Of a stretch of 64,000 bases of DNA, positions 1 to 9,732 are shown in pieces (position 1 is the first letter of the stretch; each line of letters begins with the position of its first letter). Below the pieces are notes generated by a model that ran no database searches, had not been told where the DNA came from, and was given only the letters and a program-made list of their open reading frames with translations. The translations under genes and the position numbers were made by a program. This DNA is from Cycas panzhihuaensis (taxonomy: Eukaryota > Cycadophyta). The stretch spans positions 130,517,741 through 130,581,740 of the forward strand of contig CM041465.1 of NCBI GenBank assembly GCA_023213395.1, given 5' to 3'.

Positions 1-1113
1 CATTGGCATGGTTTAAACAACTAGACTAACACAAATCATGGAATGAGATCAAAACGGAGTTTGAAACGAGATTTCTGAAACATAGAAACAATGATATTAT
101 AGAGTTAACACTAAGGGAGATACAACAAAAGCCAAGAGAGTCTGTCATGACCTATTTTAGCATAATAGACATGATTGTTGTTGCCATGACCAACAACAAG
201 AAGATTACGGATTTAAGCATGCACACTTTCTTCATGAATGGACTAAATGCGAAGCTAAGAAATGCAATGGCATCCCATCCATTGAAATCATATAAACATG
301 CACAAGAGTTGGCTTTGAACTTTGAAAAGGAGATAGATACTAAGAGGATAGCTTGTGATCCCTTAGTGGTAAGATTACAGGAAGAGATTAATGAACTAAA
401 AACATAGAATTTGAATAGACCACTATTCCAAATGACTAAGACAGAGGAAAACACGGAAATTGAAGCTTTAAGAAAAGAGGTAGCAAGGCTAAAGTTACAA
501 CATCGGGATAACCCCAAGGAAGATTCTAAAACACACAGAGGTAAAGAATCCCCAATTGAGAAATGGTGCTGCATTTGTGAGGAGAACACCCACACCACAA
601 AGAAGTGTGAATGTAACGCGAGAAACCGTAAACAAAATGCTTGGTGCCATATTTGCGACCAAGGAACACATAGCACGCAGGATTGTTACTTCGACACCAG
701 AGGCTCCAACGCCCGAGGGAGAGGGCAAGGGAGAAACAATGTGAATACTTGTACAATATACACAACTGGAGAATCCAAGGAAGAAACCCCCATTGAGTAG
801 ATGTTTGATATGTTTGGAATACGTACACTGGAAGTCAAATTGTCTAGTAGCAAAGATCCAGAAAGAATGCCCATACTTATGTAAAAATTGTGGTCCAAGC
901 ACTCATACCACCGAGGAGTGCAAAGGCAAGGGTAAGGCCCTAAACGCGGTAACGATTATACCAAGATCTCCAAAAAACGTTAATCTCCAAAATAGGAAGA
1001 ATGGAGGAGAAAAGGACTATCCTAATCCAAGGGTGAAAATTGTTCGCTTTGTTGCTGCCAAGAAGGTTTTAGAAGATGTTGCCAGAGAGCAGCAGCCAAA
1101 ACTCTGCCACTAG
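1..1113 (+). pseudogene. gypsy-type Gag with four CCHC zinc knuckles (broken frame)
   Basis: This would encode the capsid/nucleocapsid precursor that packages retrotransposon RNA. The N-terminal half (to about 407) reads as a retrotransposon-gag helical domain (motifs SWNEIK, FLKHRN, MTYFSIIDMIV). Four CX2CX4HX4C knuckles follow at 567-608, 645-686, 802-843 and 880-921. A stop near 405 and a +1 frame change between knuckles 2 and 3 break the frame. Most plant gypsy Gags carry one or two knuckles, so four is unusual. The start codon is upstream of the window. Confidence 0.75.
567..921 (+). repeat. array of four CX2CX4HX4C zinc knuckles with 78-nt spacing
   Basis: Knuckle starts are at 567, 645, 802 and 880. 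The spacings are 78, 157 and 78 nucleotides, that is 26 codons, twice 26 codons plus one base, and 26 codons. The regular step suggests the motif multiplied by tandem duplication, with a degenerate unit in the middle and a single-base shift that accounts for the frame change. Each motif has all four metal-binding residues (for example CHICDQGTHSTQDC). Confidence 0.7.
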
Positions 1114-1247
1114 GAAAACTAGATATTAAACGTGTATATCAGAGGAAAAACAAAGTAATAGAAGTGCAATCATCCAACAAAACTTTAGAAAATAATCTAT
1201 GTGACTCAACTCATAAATCGGAAGAACTTTTATAAAAACTTATACTA

Positions 1248-2089
1248 ATGGAGGATTTAGTAAAACAACTAAAACTGACTATTGCATTAGAAAATGTGAT
1301 AAAATGGATCAAAGGAAGAGTAATTCACCCAATGGAAGCTACACAAAATTTGAACAAGGTCAAACCTTCATATGACCTTGATCCTTCAGTCAATAAGAGG
1401 ATTCTAGGAATCACATTCCAAAACATCATTGTCGATGGAGGAAGTGAAGTGGTCCTTCCAATGTTGGGGAAAAGAAAATATTCAATCAAGATGGTCCCAG
1501 ACAATGCCTCGAGCACGACAATTGCCAGTGATGGGACATCATCGGCATTTGAAGAAACAAACCGGTATCAAACAACAAAGGAAGTACACACCATGAACAA
1601 TTTGCACGAGAATGAGACCAATCATTACAGAGAATTTCACCTTGATAGCTCTTTTGATGAAGAGGGTACAAAGAGATTTATAAATTATTGGATGCGAGAA
1701 TCTTGTGAAGTTGACCCACCTTCTTTTTGTTGCAATTTACTCTCTTTTAATGACATGGATAATAACAACAATTTTGAGAGCTGCAATACTACAAGTCATA
1801 ATGGCAAAGACCATAGGAAGAAACCAACAAAGCATACCACACCAAGGGAAAGGCAAAAAATGACAAAGCACAACTGCCATGTCAAAACATTGTATTTCAA
1901 AAAGGGTAATCGAATATGGCGATTGAAGAACAAATCCCAAACACCCTCGAGAGAATTAAAGATGCATTGAAAAGGCCCATATATGATTGAGAAGGTGTAC
2001 AAGAATGGCACTCTCCAGTTGAAGAAACTAGCAGGCCAACTACTACATGAAATGGTCAAGGGCAGTAAACTCAAACCCCATCACAGCTA
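1248..2089 (+). pseudogene. gypsy protease remnant joined to integrase C-terminal (GPY-type) tail
   Basis: The frame contains an aspartic-protease active-site-like IIVDGGSEV (about 1427-1453) and then jumps to the sequence that follows the protease in Gyp-C (KYSIKMVPDNASS). Compared with Gyp-C, roughly 250-300 bases of protease are missing here. Downstream, after a stop near 1970, comes a gypsy integrase C-terminal module: a basic stretch, GPYMIEKVYKNGTLQL, and a terminal SKLKPHHS. Reverse transcriptase and the integrase core are absent, so no complete enzyme is encoded. The catalytic Asp-Gly-Gly-Ser is kept although the fold is truncated. Confidence 0.65.
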
Positions 2090-2802
2090 GGGAGTGGCAA
2101 ATCCACCAGAGGAATCAACTGGTTGTACCATAACGTGTTGCTTGAAGTTGAAGGCAAATAAGGTTGCCTTGATACTGAAACGCGATTCAGTTTGGTATGT
2201 AAACAAAAAAAACTAAAAAATGGAGAAAAAACTAATCGTAACTCGCAAAAATCATACACCTAGACAAAAGTCAAAGAATATTACACCTTGCATCCCGAGT
2301 TTGGAATGTAACCAGGCAAAGAAAACCAATGTATGATCAAAAAATGGATTAATATTATGCTAAGTGGTATGCAAGATCCAGGAGTGAAGTATCAGGTCAA
2401 AGCATAAATGGCCAAAATATTGAAATGGGTACAGCATAAGCCAGGGACCTCTTTTCCACTTCAGCAAAACCAGGCAACCAAAAGGGGCTAAAAAGAAGTA
2501 GAGAACAATCAAAAATAGAGGAGCTACCAAAGGAATGGGAAACGGAGCTTCCATAGACAGTTTTGGAACTAGGGGAAGGTTTTTCACATACACCCTTAAG
2601 TGAAAAGGGTACACAGATTATTCAATTGTTGCAAGAATTAGAAGAAGGATATAAGGCATAAATAGTGGAGTTACAAGAGAAAATTAAAGAAAGATGCAAT
2701 AATAGACACCTTAATGCAAATCAACGAAGACATGTTGAGAGCTACCGAATCAGTAGACTAACCAGGACTGCAAGGGCAGCCCTAATATCAAAGAGGGGGA
2801 GA
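2090..2802 (+). other. Gyp-A 3' untranslated region ending in a polypurine tract
   Basis: No credible gene is seen. The first 200 bases match the Gyp-C 3' region (shared stretch near 2103-2130 and 61580-61606). Bases 2340-2660 have no counterpart in Gyp-C. The purine run around 2790-2802 (aaagagggggagaaag) is the probable polypurine tract preceding the LTR. Confidence 0.5.
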
Positions 2803-3550
2803 AAGAGAAAACATAAAAGTTTTTTGAAATTGAGCACGGATGCTCAACCATTTTTGTTGACCCCAGATAGATGTTGTAATTAAATTTGACACCATACGTT
2901 TGGGGAGAAGAATAGATGAAGAACCAGCAGTTATAGTGGCATAACGGTCAACTGGGGTGCATTCGGGATAGGGAATGGATAGTACAGAGCCGAAAATGCA
3001 GTCCATTCCATCACAGGAATGGATACTGTGCAGTAGGAATGCATCGAACAATAAAGGAATGAATGCTAGAAAAAAAGGAACGAACGCTGAGCAGAGGAAT
3101 GCAACAAGCAGATAGGAATGTTTGTGGTATGAAGAGGACATGTGGACAAATGCAGATTTAACGAATGGTTACTAAAGAACAAAGGGGATTAAGGTTGAAT
3201 AGGCATCCATCCAGGAAAATGAACGGTTGCGACTACAAACACAACCGTTCGAAAACCAAAAATGCATAGTGTATATAATCACATCCATTCATTGGGATGG
3301 AGTCGAGTCAGTGATTCTAGTGGTACCTGATCTAGTACAGTTGACCAGTCAGGCCAAATGGACTTTGTATAATGTAATCTTGACTATTGTCTAATAAAAT
3401 AATAAGAGTTACATGGACAATTGTGTGTAATTACTGAGGAATACATGGGGAATGTATGTTATTTGTGGACTTATGTGGTTTGATTAATAAAGAATATGTA
3501 TGTTGACCACTTGCACACACCCTAGACTATAGTGGAAACCCTTGACAAGT
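2803..3550 (+). repeat. probable 3' LTR of Gyp-A, with short-period repeats in U3
   Basis: The region follows the purine tract and shares blocks with the Gyp-C tail: a small inverted repeat (gagca...tgctc near 2833), an 'agttacatgga' block near 3409, and a 'ctagactat...gtgg' closing block. Between about 2960 and 3120 the hexamer ggaatg recurs in a degenerate array. The ends are not the standard TG/CA and no second LTR is present, so the boundaries are estimates. Confidence 0.5.
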
Positions 3551-3586
3551 GAAGATTTGCAATAAGGAGCAACAAATCAATCAATA

Positions 3587-4037
3587 GATGGTGAAAGCAA
3601 AACTATACTCTTTGAAATTTGTAAAGCCTATTTCAACATTCTTTTCTTCTATCAAAGACATTTTAATGAAATAAATACATTAGGCAAACCATCTTCTAGA
3701 GACGAGCTTGTAACGACAATTGTTCATGCATTGCCTAAAGATTACAATGGATTCATTTTATCCATTACTCGGAATGGCTCACTTTCAACTATCACTTTCA
3801 ATCAACTTGAAAGTTTATTACTTCAAGAGGAGCAGATCTACCTAAGGGATGATGATGAGCCATCCACATCAAGAGCATTCACGCCCAAATTGAAGGCCAA
3901 GCAAGGTCCCAAACCTCCACTCATAAAATTGTTTGGGAACATGAACATTGGCTCATCAAAGGCCAATGTCATTTGTCATTATTGTTGCAAGGTTGGCCAC
4001 ATAGCTCCTGAATGTCGCAAGAAGCAAGCTGATCTCT
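3587..4037 (+). pseudogene. copia Gag C-terminal half with CCHC knuckle
   Basis: The reading KAKLYSLKF...ALPKDYNGFI...FNQLESLLLQEEQ is the C-terminal half of a UBN2-type copia Gag. It is followed by one intact zinc knuckle, CHYCCKVGHIAPEC, at about 3987-4028. There is an in-frame stop near 3671 and another right after the knuckle. The N-terminal half of Gag seen in Cop-E is missing. Nucleic-acid packaging is the family role; this copy cannot make a full protein. Confidence 0.8.
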
Positions 4038-4040
4038 AGC

Positions 4041-4862
4041 ATGCACGATAGTAGTAGCCATGACAGCAACATTAGAGGCAATAACAGCCTCATCAGCAAT
4101 TCCAGTAGCAGCGACATCTTTAACAACATCAACAGCAACCCCCTCGACCAAATCGAGGTGCATATCGAGGAGGTCAAAGAGGAAGAGGGGTGGGGGGTTC
4201 AAAGGTGGCAATCAATGCCACTCTAATCAGTTTGCAAATGAGGATAAGCTATTTTATGCTCATCACACATCAAATGTTGATCAGGCATGGATCATCAACT
4301 CGAGGGCATCTCATCATATGATAGGGCGTGAAGAACTCCTTTATGACATTAAAGAAGGAAAGGGTCAATTAGTGGCCTTTGGAAACAATGAATCAATTAA
4401 AATCTCAGGTATAGGCAAAATTGTCTCATTTCACTCTCCTTCAAATCCTTCATCCACATTTCCCACTAGAGATGCCTACCTCATCCCTTCCATGGAGAAG
4501 AGCTTGCTATCTATTAGCCAATTGGACAAGTAACAGATGAGTAGTTTGTTTAAAAATAGGAAATGTATTATTAGTGAGAATTATGATCAAGTAGTGGTCA
4601 TTGGTCATGAAGACCATGGACTTTATAAGATGGATGCAAATAATATAACACTTAATTCTGCTTACTCTATCACTTAATCAATGTTAAAGATGCAGCTCTG
4701 GCATCAACGTCTAGGCCACTTAAGCTTAGACAACATTAAGATGATGGTGAGTAAGAACATGGTGCATGGGCTTCCAAGACTGTATGGATCAAAATGTCTT
4801 TGAGAAGCTTGCATAATAGGGACACAACATCGACAGTCTTTTCCTAAAGGCAAAGCATGGCG
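4041..4862 (+). pseudogene. copia protease and pre-integrase region (inactive)
   Basis: A low-complexity linker precedes the protease. Its active-site block reads WIINSRASHHMIG where relatives have WIIDSGASRHMIG, so both the catalytic Asp and the Gly are lost. LLSISQLDK and then a LWHQRLGHLSLDNI block (GAG-pre-integrase with the first zinc-binding His) follow, with stops between. The frame is cut at 4862 by the Cop-B insertion and continues at 9733. Confidence 0.8.
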
Positions 4863-5212
4863 TGTTAGAATATAATATTTAATGTTGTGTGAGTCTTAAG
4901 GTCAACAGTCTCAAGTATTAGAGGGTAAGAGTCATTTGTCATTATAACGTTATTGGTGAAATTAGTAGTGTAATGTCATTAGTTAGAGTAAAGATAATAG
5001 TCCCACATGCATTAGATCTATAGTGTGATCTTCCACCCACTTAGTATATAAAAGTGGTTGTGGTAGTATATGAAAAACAAGTCATCATAGAGACTCATAT
5101 TGAGTCCTTGATGTATTAGAGTTATGCTCATGTTAATGAAGTGAAGGTTATGTTTGGTTATCAATGTTGTGGCGTATGTGGAGTTTGATGCTTTCCATGT
5201 TAAAAACTAACA
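4863..5212 (+). repeat. Cop-B 5' LTR
   Basis: 350 bp, TGTTAG...CTAACA. A TATA-like box (tatataaaa, 5045-5053) is the likely retrotransposon promoter. It pairs with 9383-9732. Confidence 0.9.
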
Positions 5213-5229
5213 TGGTATTAGAGCAGGCC
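5213..5229 (+). other. Cop-B primer-binding site
   Basis: The sequence tggtattagagcaggcc directly abuts the 5' LTR and matches the copia-type site complementary to the 3' part of initiator-Met tRNA. Confidence 0.85.
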
Positions 5230-7913
5230 ATCCTGCAGTAAGAAGAAGATTGAGAAGACTGAGAGAGGAAAAGTTCAGTGAAGGATAGAGTATTCAGGCA
5301 AGGAGGTGGCTCCATTAAGTTGTTGCCAGGTTGGAGATCGAATTGGAAGAAAAGTTTCAAGGCCATTGTTGACATGAGTGTGTCAAGGATTGATGCAAAA
5401 CAAGAATTTCACCAGATTGTTGTGAACTTCAAGCACAAGAGTGACTCATAATATACACCAAGGAGAGGCCAGTCATCGATGAAGGATCTCGCCACAATGA
5501 TATGAAGAGTTTGTTCAGCTATAATAATCTTAGATCGTATGAAGAATGTGTTAACAAGAAGATAGTCGCCAAGGAAGTCTGTGTGAACAAAGCAAGGAAG
5601 AGAAAAACCCTGCATGAAAACTTTAAGTCTGGTGTAGATAGAGCACCAACAGCAGCATCCTGGTTCTGGTTTGAAGCCCCTGTTTCCCAATTTCTAATTT
5701 TGTAAAGCAAAAAACCTAAGTCTATTGTTTGTTAATCCTATAATAAGAAGAGGAGGTTTCTGTTGCTAATGTTCCCCGTTGAGATCTATTTTTCCATTTA
5801 ATTGGTACATTCTGAGTATATATCCTATCTGTTCCATTAGTGCATCACTCCTCTAAGCCGCCTCTGCTCCATGTAAAGATGTGAGGCTTCAGTACAATCT
5901 GCCACCTTTGCCATTCGTAATTACTTGGCTCCTTTGTGAAGTCCCTGCTTTGAATCTCTGCAGTGAAGGTTTCTGAAGTCCTTGTCGACGGTCCACTGTG
6001 TAATGTCTCCTATATTCTATTACATCTCCCTTCACCTCTCGCATAAATCTTCTCTGAAGCACCTGAGAAATATCCCACGTGGTCAAAGAATTTGCTCAAA
6101 GGTTGAAGCTACCCTGTTGCTTGGTTTATGTCTGTGAGCCAACTTATGTGTGATCTGGAGTCTGTATATCTAGGAGAGGGAGAGAGTGAATGTGCCATCA
6201 TTTGCACAGGCAATATCTTTACTGTTCTCTACCCACAGAAAGCCGAGCGTTACCATGTGTTGCCATTATTATCTGCTACCAGAGCCTGAGATACCAACAC
6301 CCACGCAGAATCTATTGACCCTTGAAGCTATCTGTATAGATTGTCTAGTAGCAAAGTGGAGCGATAAACAAATATTATAGATGTTCCAGAACTGTTGTTT
6401 GAATGTAGAAAGTTCTTTGGCTCACTACAAAGGGAGATGAACTTGAAGAAAACTCCTCAAAATTTGTTGACCATGAAGAATGTAATAGTGTGCAAGGGAG
6501 ACTGCTGCCAGCCATAGGAATGATATGCACTGCTCGATCTTATTGTCGATTCACGCCTCAGACACCAATATCCGCTTGCACAGTGAATGCTTTTAGCATG
6601 ATTCGCAAAAGGAGTCCTTGACGAAGAAACGATCACGTGGGAGGAGGAGAAATTTCTATCTACTGATACGCCTTAGTGAGCAGTGGGACTATCATCGAGG
6701 TTCTATCATGCGCTTTTCTTTTGTGTTTCAAGACACAAAGTATAAAGCAAAAATCACAATCAAGACATCATTTACGTAAGGGTATCTACCGCAGTATCAT
6801 GTCAGGTTCATAGTCTATGGCATTCATGTGATGGCAATGAACAATAGTATCTCTGTCCCAACTGCCTTTTTCACTCATGATTTGATGTTGTCTGACCATA
6901 GGGATCAAGATTTATTTGTGTAATTATAGCCTCGCAGGCTGCCACAGTTGGTACAAGTGCCAGAGCTAGAGTCTGAGGCACAACTGAAGAACTTGGAGCA
7001 GAATCAATTGAGATAGGTTGAGCAAGTACAAACGACCGTAGAAGTACAAGTACATGCCACGCTTATAACTTCTGAGAAGTGTTGCTAGAAAACAGGTGGT
7101 AATTGAAATTTTGCAATTGCAGCAACAAGGCTTGGGCTTCATAGTGTGACTCTCGGTCAGGTTGGTGATGATATGCCAAAGAAAGAGGGTGTGAACACTA
7201 TAGGAATTGATGAAGATGATCATGTGATAAGAAACTTAAGTGCAGTGGTCAAAGAGAACTGTATCTACTGTTGCCTCTGACAGATATGCCACTTACTACT
7301 CCTCAGCAAGCCAACTACTTTGTTAATGGTATTCATGGCTCTCCCATAGGTATACTCACACTAAGCTTACAAAACTACTGAACTCTGAATTTCGAACATT
7401 CGGTTTCTGAGAGAAAAGGAAGTCACAGTCAAAAGGCCTATGTGCTGAGATAGAAGGCTGATTGTAAAAGACTGTTGTCTGCTTGACTGAAGGCAGAAAT
7501 GTGACTGACTGTGTGGCCAAATCTAAGTACTGTTGAAGACTATTGTCTGCCTGTTCACTGCCAGCTAAACACAATCTGCAGACGGTCACTGATATTCAAG
7601 GAGCAGAGATTAAACTTGTTGGGCAAGTGTTCTGATTTGTTAGCATTACGTTACCCTCCTGCTATTGCTGGCATTGTGACATCATTAGAGTTGCGCAGCA
7701 GAAGCGTGGACAAACTGGAGGGATTGTCTATTGCATATTGCATATTAAGAGTAGTTGCATGTTGACACTCAATGAGTGAGTAGGGCGAATTAATTGTTTG
7801 GACGAGAGTGAAATATTGATGAATTCCAGTTTCTAGTATTCAGGTTTTAGTATTTTTTCTGGTTGATTTGTTAGAAACCAAGTTGAAGTGGATATTTCTT
7901 TTGATCATACATC
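5230..7913 (+). other. Cop-B long interior without recognisable coding
   Basis: About 2.7 kb between the primer-binding site and the Gag-like frame. Only short frames occur; 5502-5705 could encode 67 residues (basic, KARKRKTLHE) that I do not recognise. The length far exceeds the leaders of the other copia elements here (about 0.6-1.0 kb, apart from Cop-E), so it may include captured host DNA. That is inference only. Confidence 0.5.
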
Positions 7914-8684
7914 ATGGAATTGGGTGACGTCATAGTTTTTATACCTGAAAAAAATGAATACTGGCTGTCGGATCTCCCTTTTCCTTTGCCCAAATATATT
8001 GGAACTAATTTTTATTTTTGGAAAATTAAGATGGAGAGTATATTCATACTGAAGAAACTTTGGAAAGTAGTTATGGGTACTGAAATGGCTCACGAAGAAG
8101 GGGAGAAAACTTTCAAAAGGAAAAACAAAATTGCTATTGACGTAATACTTGCAGCCCTTGATAAGGATAACCATCCTTTTTCCTATCACTTCATTATCGA
8201 GGTTTTGCAAAATACCAACTCAGCTGAGGACGCCTAGAAACTACTGACAGAAGTGCATGAAAAAGGACCTGAAGAAGTGCAGCGAAGTATCAAAAGGGAA
8301 AAGAATCAAAGGAAGAAGTTGAAAAGGAAAGGTAAAAGACAAATTGATTTTGGTAAGGCCAATCCACCTGAAGATTTAACAAATGAAAAGTTGAAATCTA
8401 ATGAAGATAATGAAGATGTGAATCTGTCAAATAACATGAGCCTCACCAAGATTGCAGGAAAGCTCACATCTGGGAATGATAGTAGAGTGGAACTTGAAGA
8501 ACTTGAGCCTCAATTTTTGCAGGTAATACCTAATGAAGGCATAGGTCACTTAACAAAAAACGTGGGCAATATCATCCTGGTTTGTACTAACAGATATGCA
8601 GCCAGGATACACATTAATATGCACTTATTGGAGACTATGCATTATTGTACTCAATTCAACCACATCTTCTGTGTTTATCTTTGA
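7914..8684 (+). pseudogene. chimeric Gag-like/lysine-rich reading frame of Cop-B
   Basis: The first part (YIGTNFYFWKIKMESIFI...LWKVVMGTE) resembles the N-terminus of copia Gag (DUF4219/UBN2 style). After an in-frame TAG near 8235 the same frame continues for about 145 residues. That part has a very basic segment (KREKNQRKKLKRKGKRQ) followed by an acidic one (NEDNEDVN), neither of which is a normal Gag feature. No zinc knuckle is present. I read it as Gag fused to foreign sequence; the origin of the C-terminal part is unknown. Confidence 0.5.
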
Positions 8685-9252
8685 GAGAATTCAAATTATG
8701 GCAGCATACCCTACAAGGACATTAGAAAGAAGGAACATGAGAACAATATCTTATAATCAAAATCTTGTGCATCAAGATTGCTACGTGTTTTGGGTAGGAT
8801 ACTTGATCTTGAAGCTCAACCATATCAAGGTAATATTTCACATTTGTGTAGCAGTAATGGGGAAATATGTGCATATGACCATAATAAAGACTCTCATCAC
8901 TTTTGGCACTACAAATTTCCTGAATAACATGAAAGGAACAAAGCATCCTGTTCAAGGAAAATTTGGAAATGAATCATTATTGCTTGTTTCATTTCAAGGA
9001 GGTGACCAATGGATTGAGAAATCAATTAGCTCAGCAGGCTTGGAAATAGATAAAGAGAAGTCAATCTATTTCATACTTATTCTAGGACGACCACACCTTC
9101 ACCAGGAGTACACAGGAAGATCCATCAAACAGGAATTAGGAGGCAATATAGCAAACAAAGCATACATGTTTTGCAGTATATTAGATGATGATGAAGTTCA
9201 AGACATCATCTTCGGGAAAATTCCAAAGCTCATGAGATGGAAGTTCAAATGA
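8685..9252 (+). pseudogene. unrecognised reading frame in Cop-B 3' interior
   Basis: An open frame that begins upstream at 8596 runs to 9252 and ends FGKIPKLMRWKFK. I recognise no retrotransposon or host domain. It overlaps the end of the previous frame in another phase and lies 130 bases before the polypurine tract. It may be captured sequence or a chance open stretch. Confidence 0.3.
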
Positions 9253-9370
9253 CTTTTTAGGGTCAAGTTCTATGTCAGTCGGTTTTGTCATGTTGTCTTT
9301 AGTTTCATGTTAAGTCCTATGTTAATATGTGTTAGTCATGTCAAATTGTCCTTAGTTCAAACATTAAACA

Positions 9371-9382
9371 TTAAGGGGGGGG
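9371..9382 (+). other. Cop-B polypurine tract
   Basis: The run ttaagggggggg (9371-9382) directly precedes the 3' LTR, as expected for the plus-strand primer. Confidence 0.85.
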
Positions 9383-9732
9383 TGTTAGAATATAATATTT
9401 AATGTTGTGTGAGTCTTAAGGTCAATAGTCTCAAGTATTAGAGGGTAAGAGTCATTTGTCATTATAACGTTATTGGTGAAATTAGTAGTGTAATGTCATT
9501 AGTCAGAGTAAAGATAATAGTCCCACATGCATTAGACCTATAGTGTGATCTCCCACCCACTTAGTATATAAAAGTGGTTGTGGTAGCATATGAAAAACAA
9601 GTCATCATAGAGACTCATATTGGGTCCTTGATGTATTAGAGTTATGCTCATGTTAATCAAGTGAAGGTTATGTTTGGTTATCGATATTGTGGCGTATGTG
9701 GAGTTTGATGCTTTCCATGTTAAAAACTAACA
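9383..9732 (+). repeat. Cop-B 3' LTR
   Basis: 350 bp; differs from the 5' LTR at 9 positions. Followed by cgccg and the resumption of Cop-A integrase. Confidence 0.9.

Larger units (their letters stand above)
1..3550 (+). mobile_element. Gyp-A: decayed non-autonomous Ty3/gypsy retrotransposon, 3' part
   Basis: The stretch runs gag, zinc knuckles, a protease remnant, an integrase C-terminal tail and a 3' LTR-like region. No reverse transcriptase, RNase H or integrase catalytic core lies between the protease and the integrase tail. The same order and the same gap occur in Gyp-C at about 60.5-62.9 kb, so the missing pol looks like a family trait. The 5' LTR lies outside the window. The right edge, where Cop-A gag begins, is placed near 3550 because the closing sequence resembles the corresponding part of Gyp-C; it could be off by tens of bases. 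Confidence 0.75.
4863..9732 (+). mobile_element. Cop-B: complete non-autonomous LTR retrotransposon nested in Cop-A
   Basis: Two 350-bp LTRs starting TGTTAG and ending CTAACA flank a 4.17-kb interior with a tRNA-Met type primer-binding site and a G-rich polypurine tract. The LTRs differ at 9 positions by hand count (97.4% identity; 8 of the 9 changes are transitions). The flanks read tggcg (left) and cgccg (right), a 5-bp target duplication with two substitutions; removing the element rejoins the Cop-A integrase frame. No protease, integrase, reverse transcriptase or RNase H was found inside, so movement must have depended on enzymes from elsewhere. Confidence 0.9.

Noticed and set aside
8596-9252. 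Cop-B 3' frame as an envelope-like gene
   Set aside because: No signal peptide, membrane segment or glycoprotein features can be seen.
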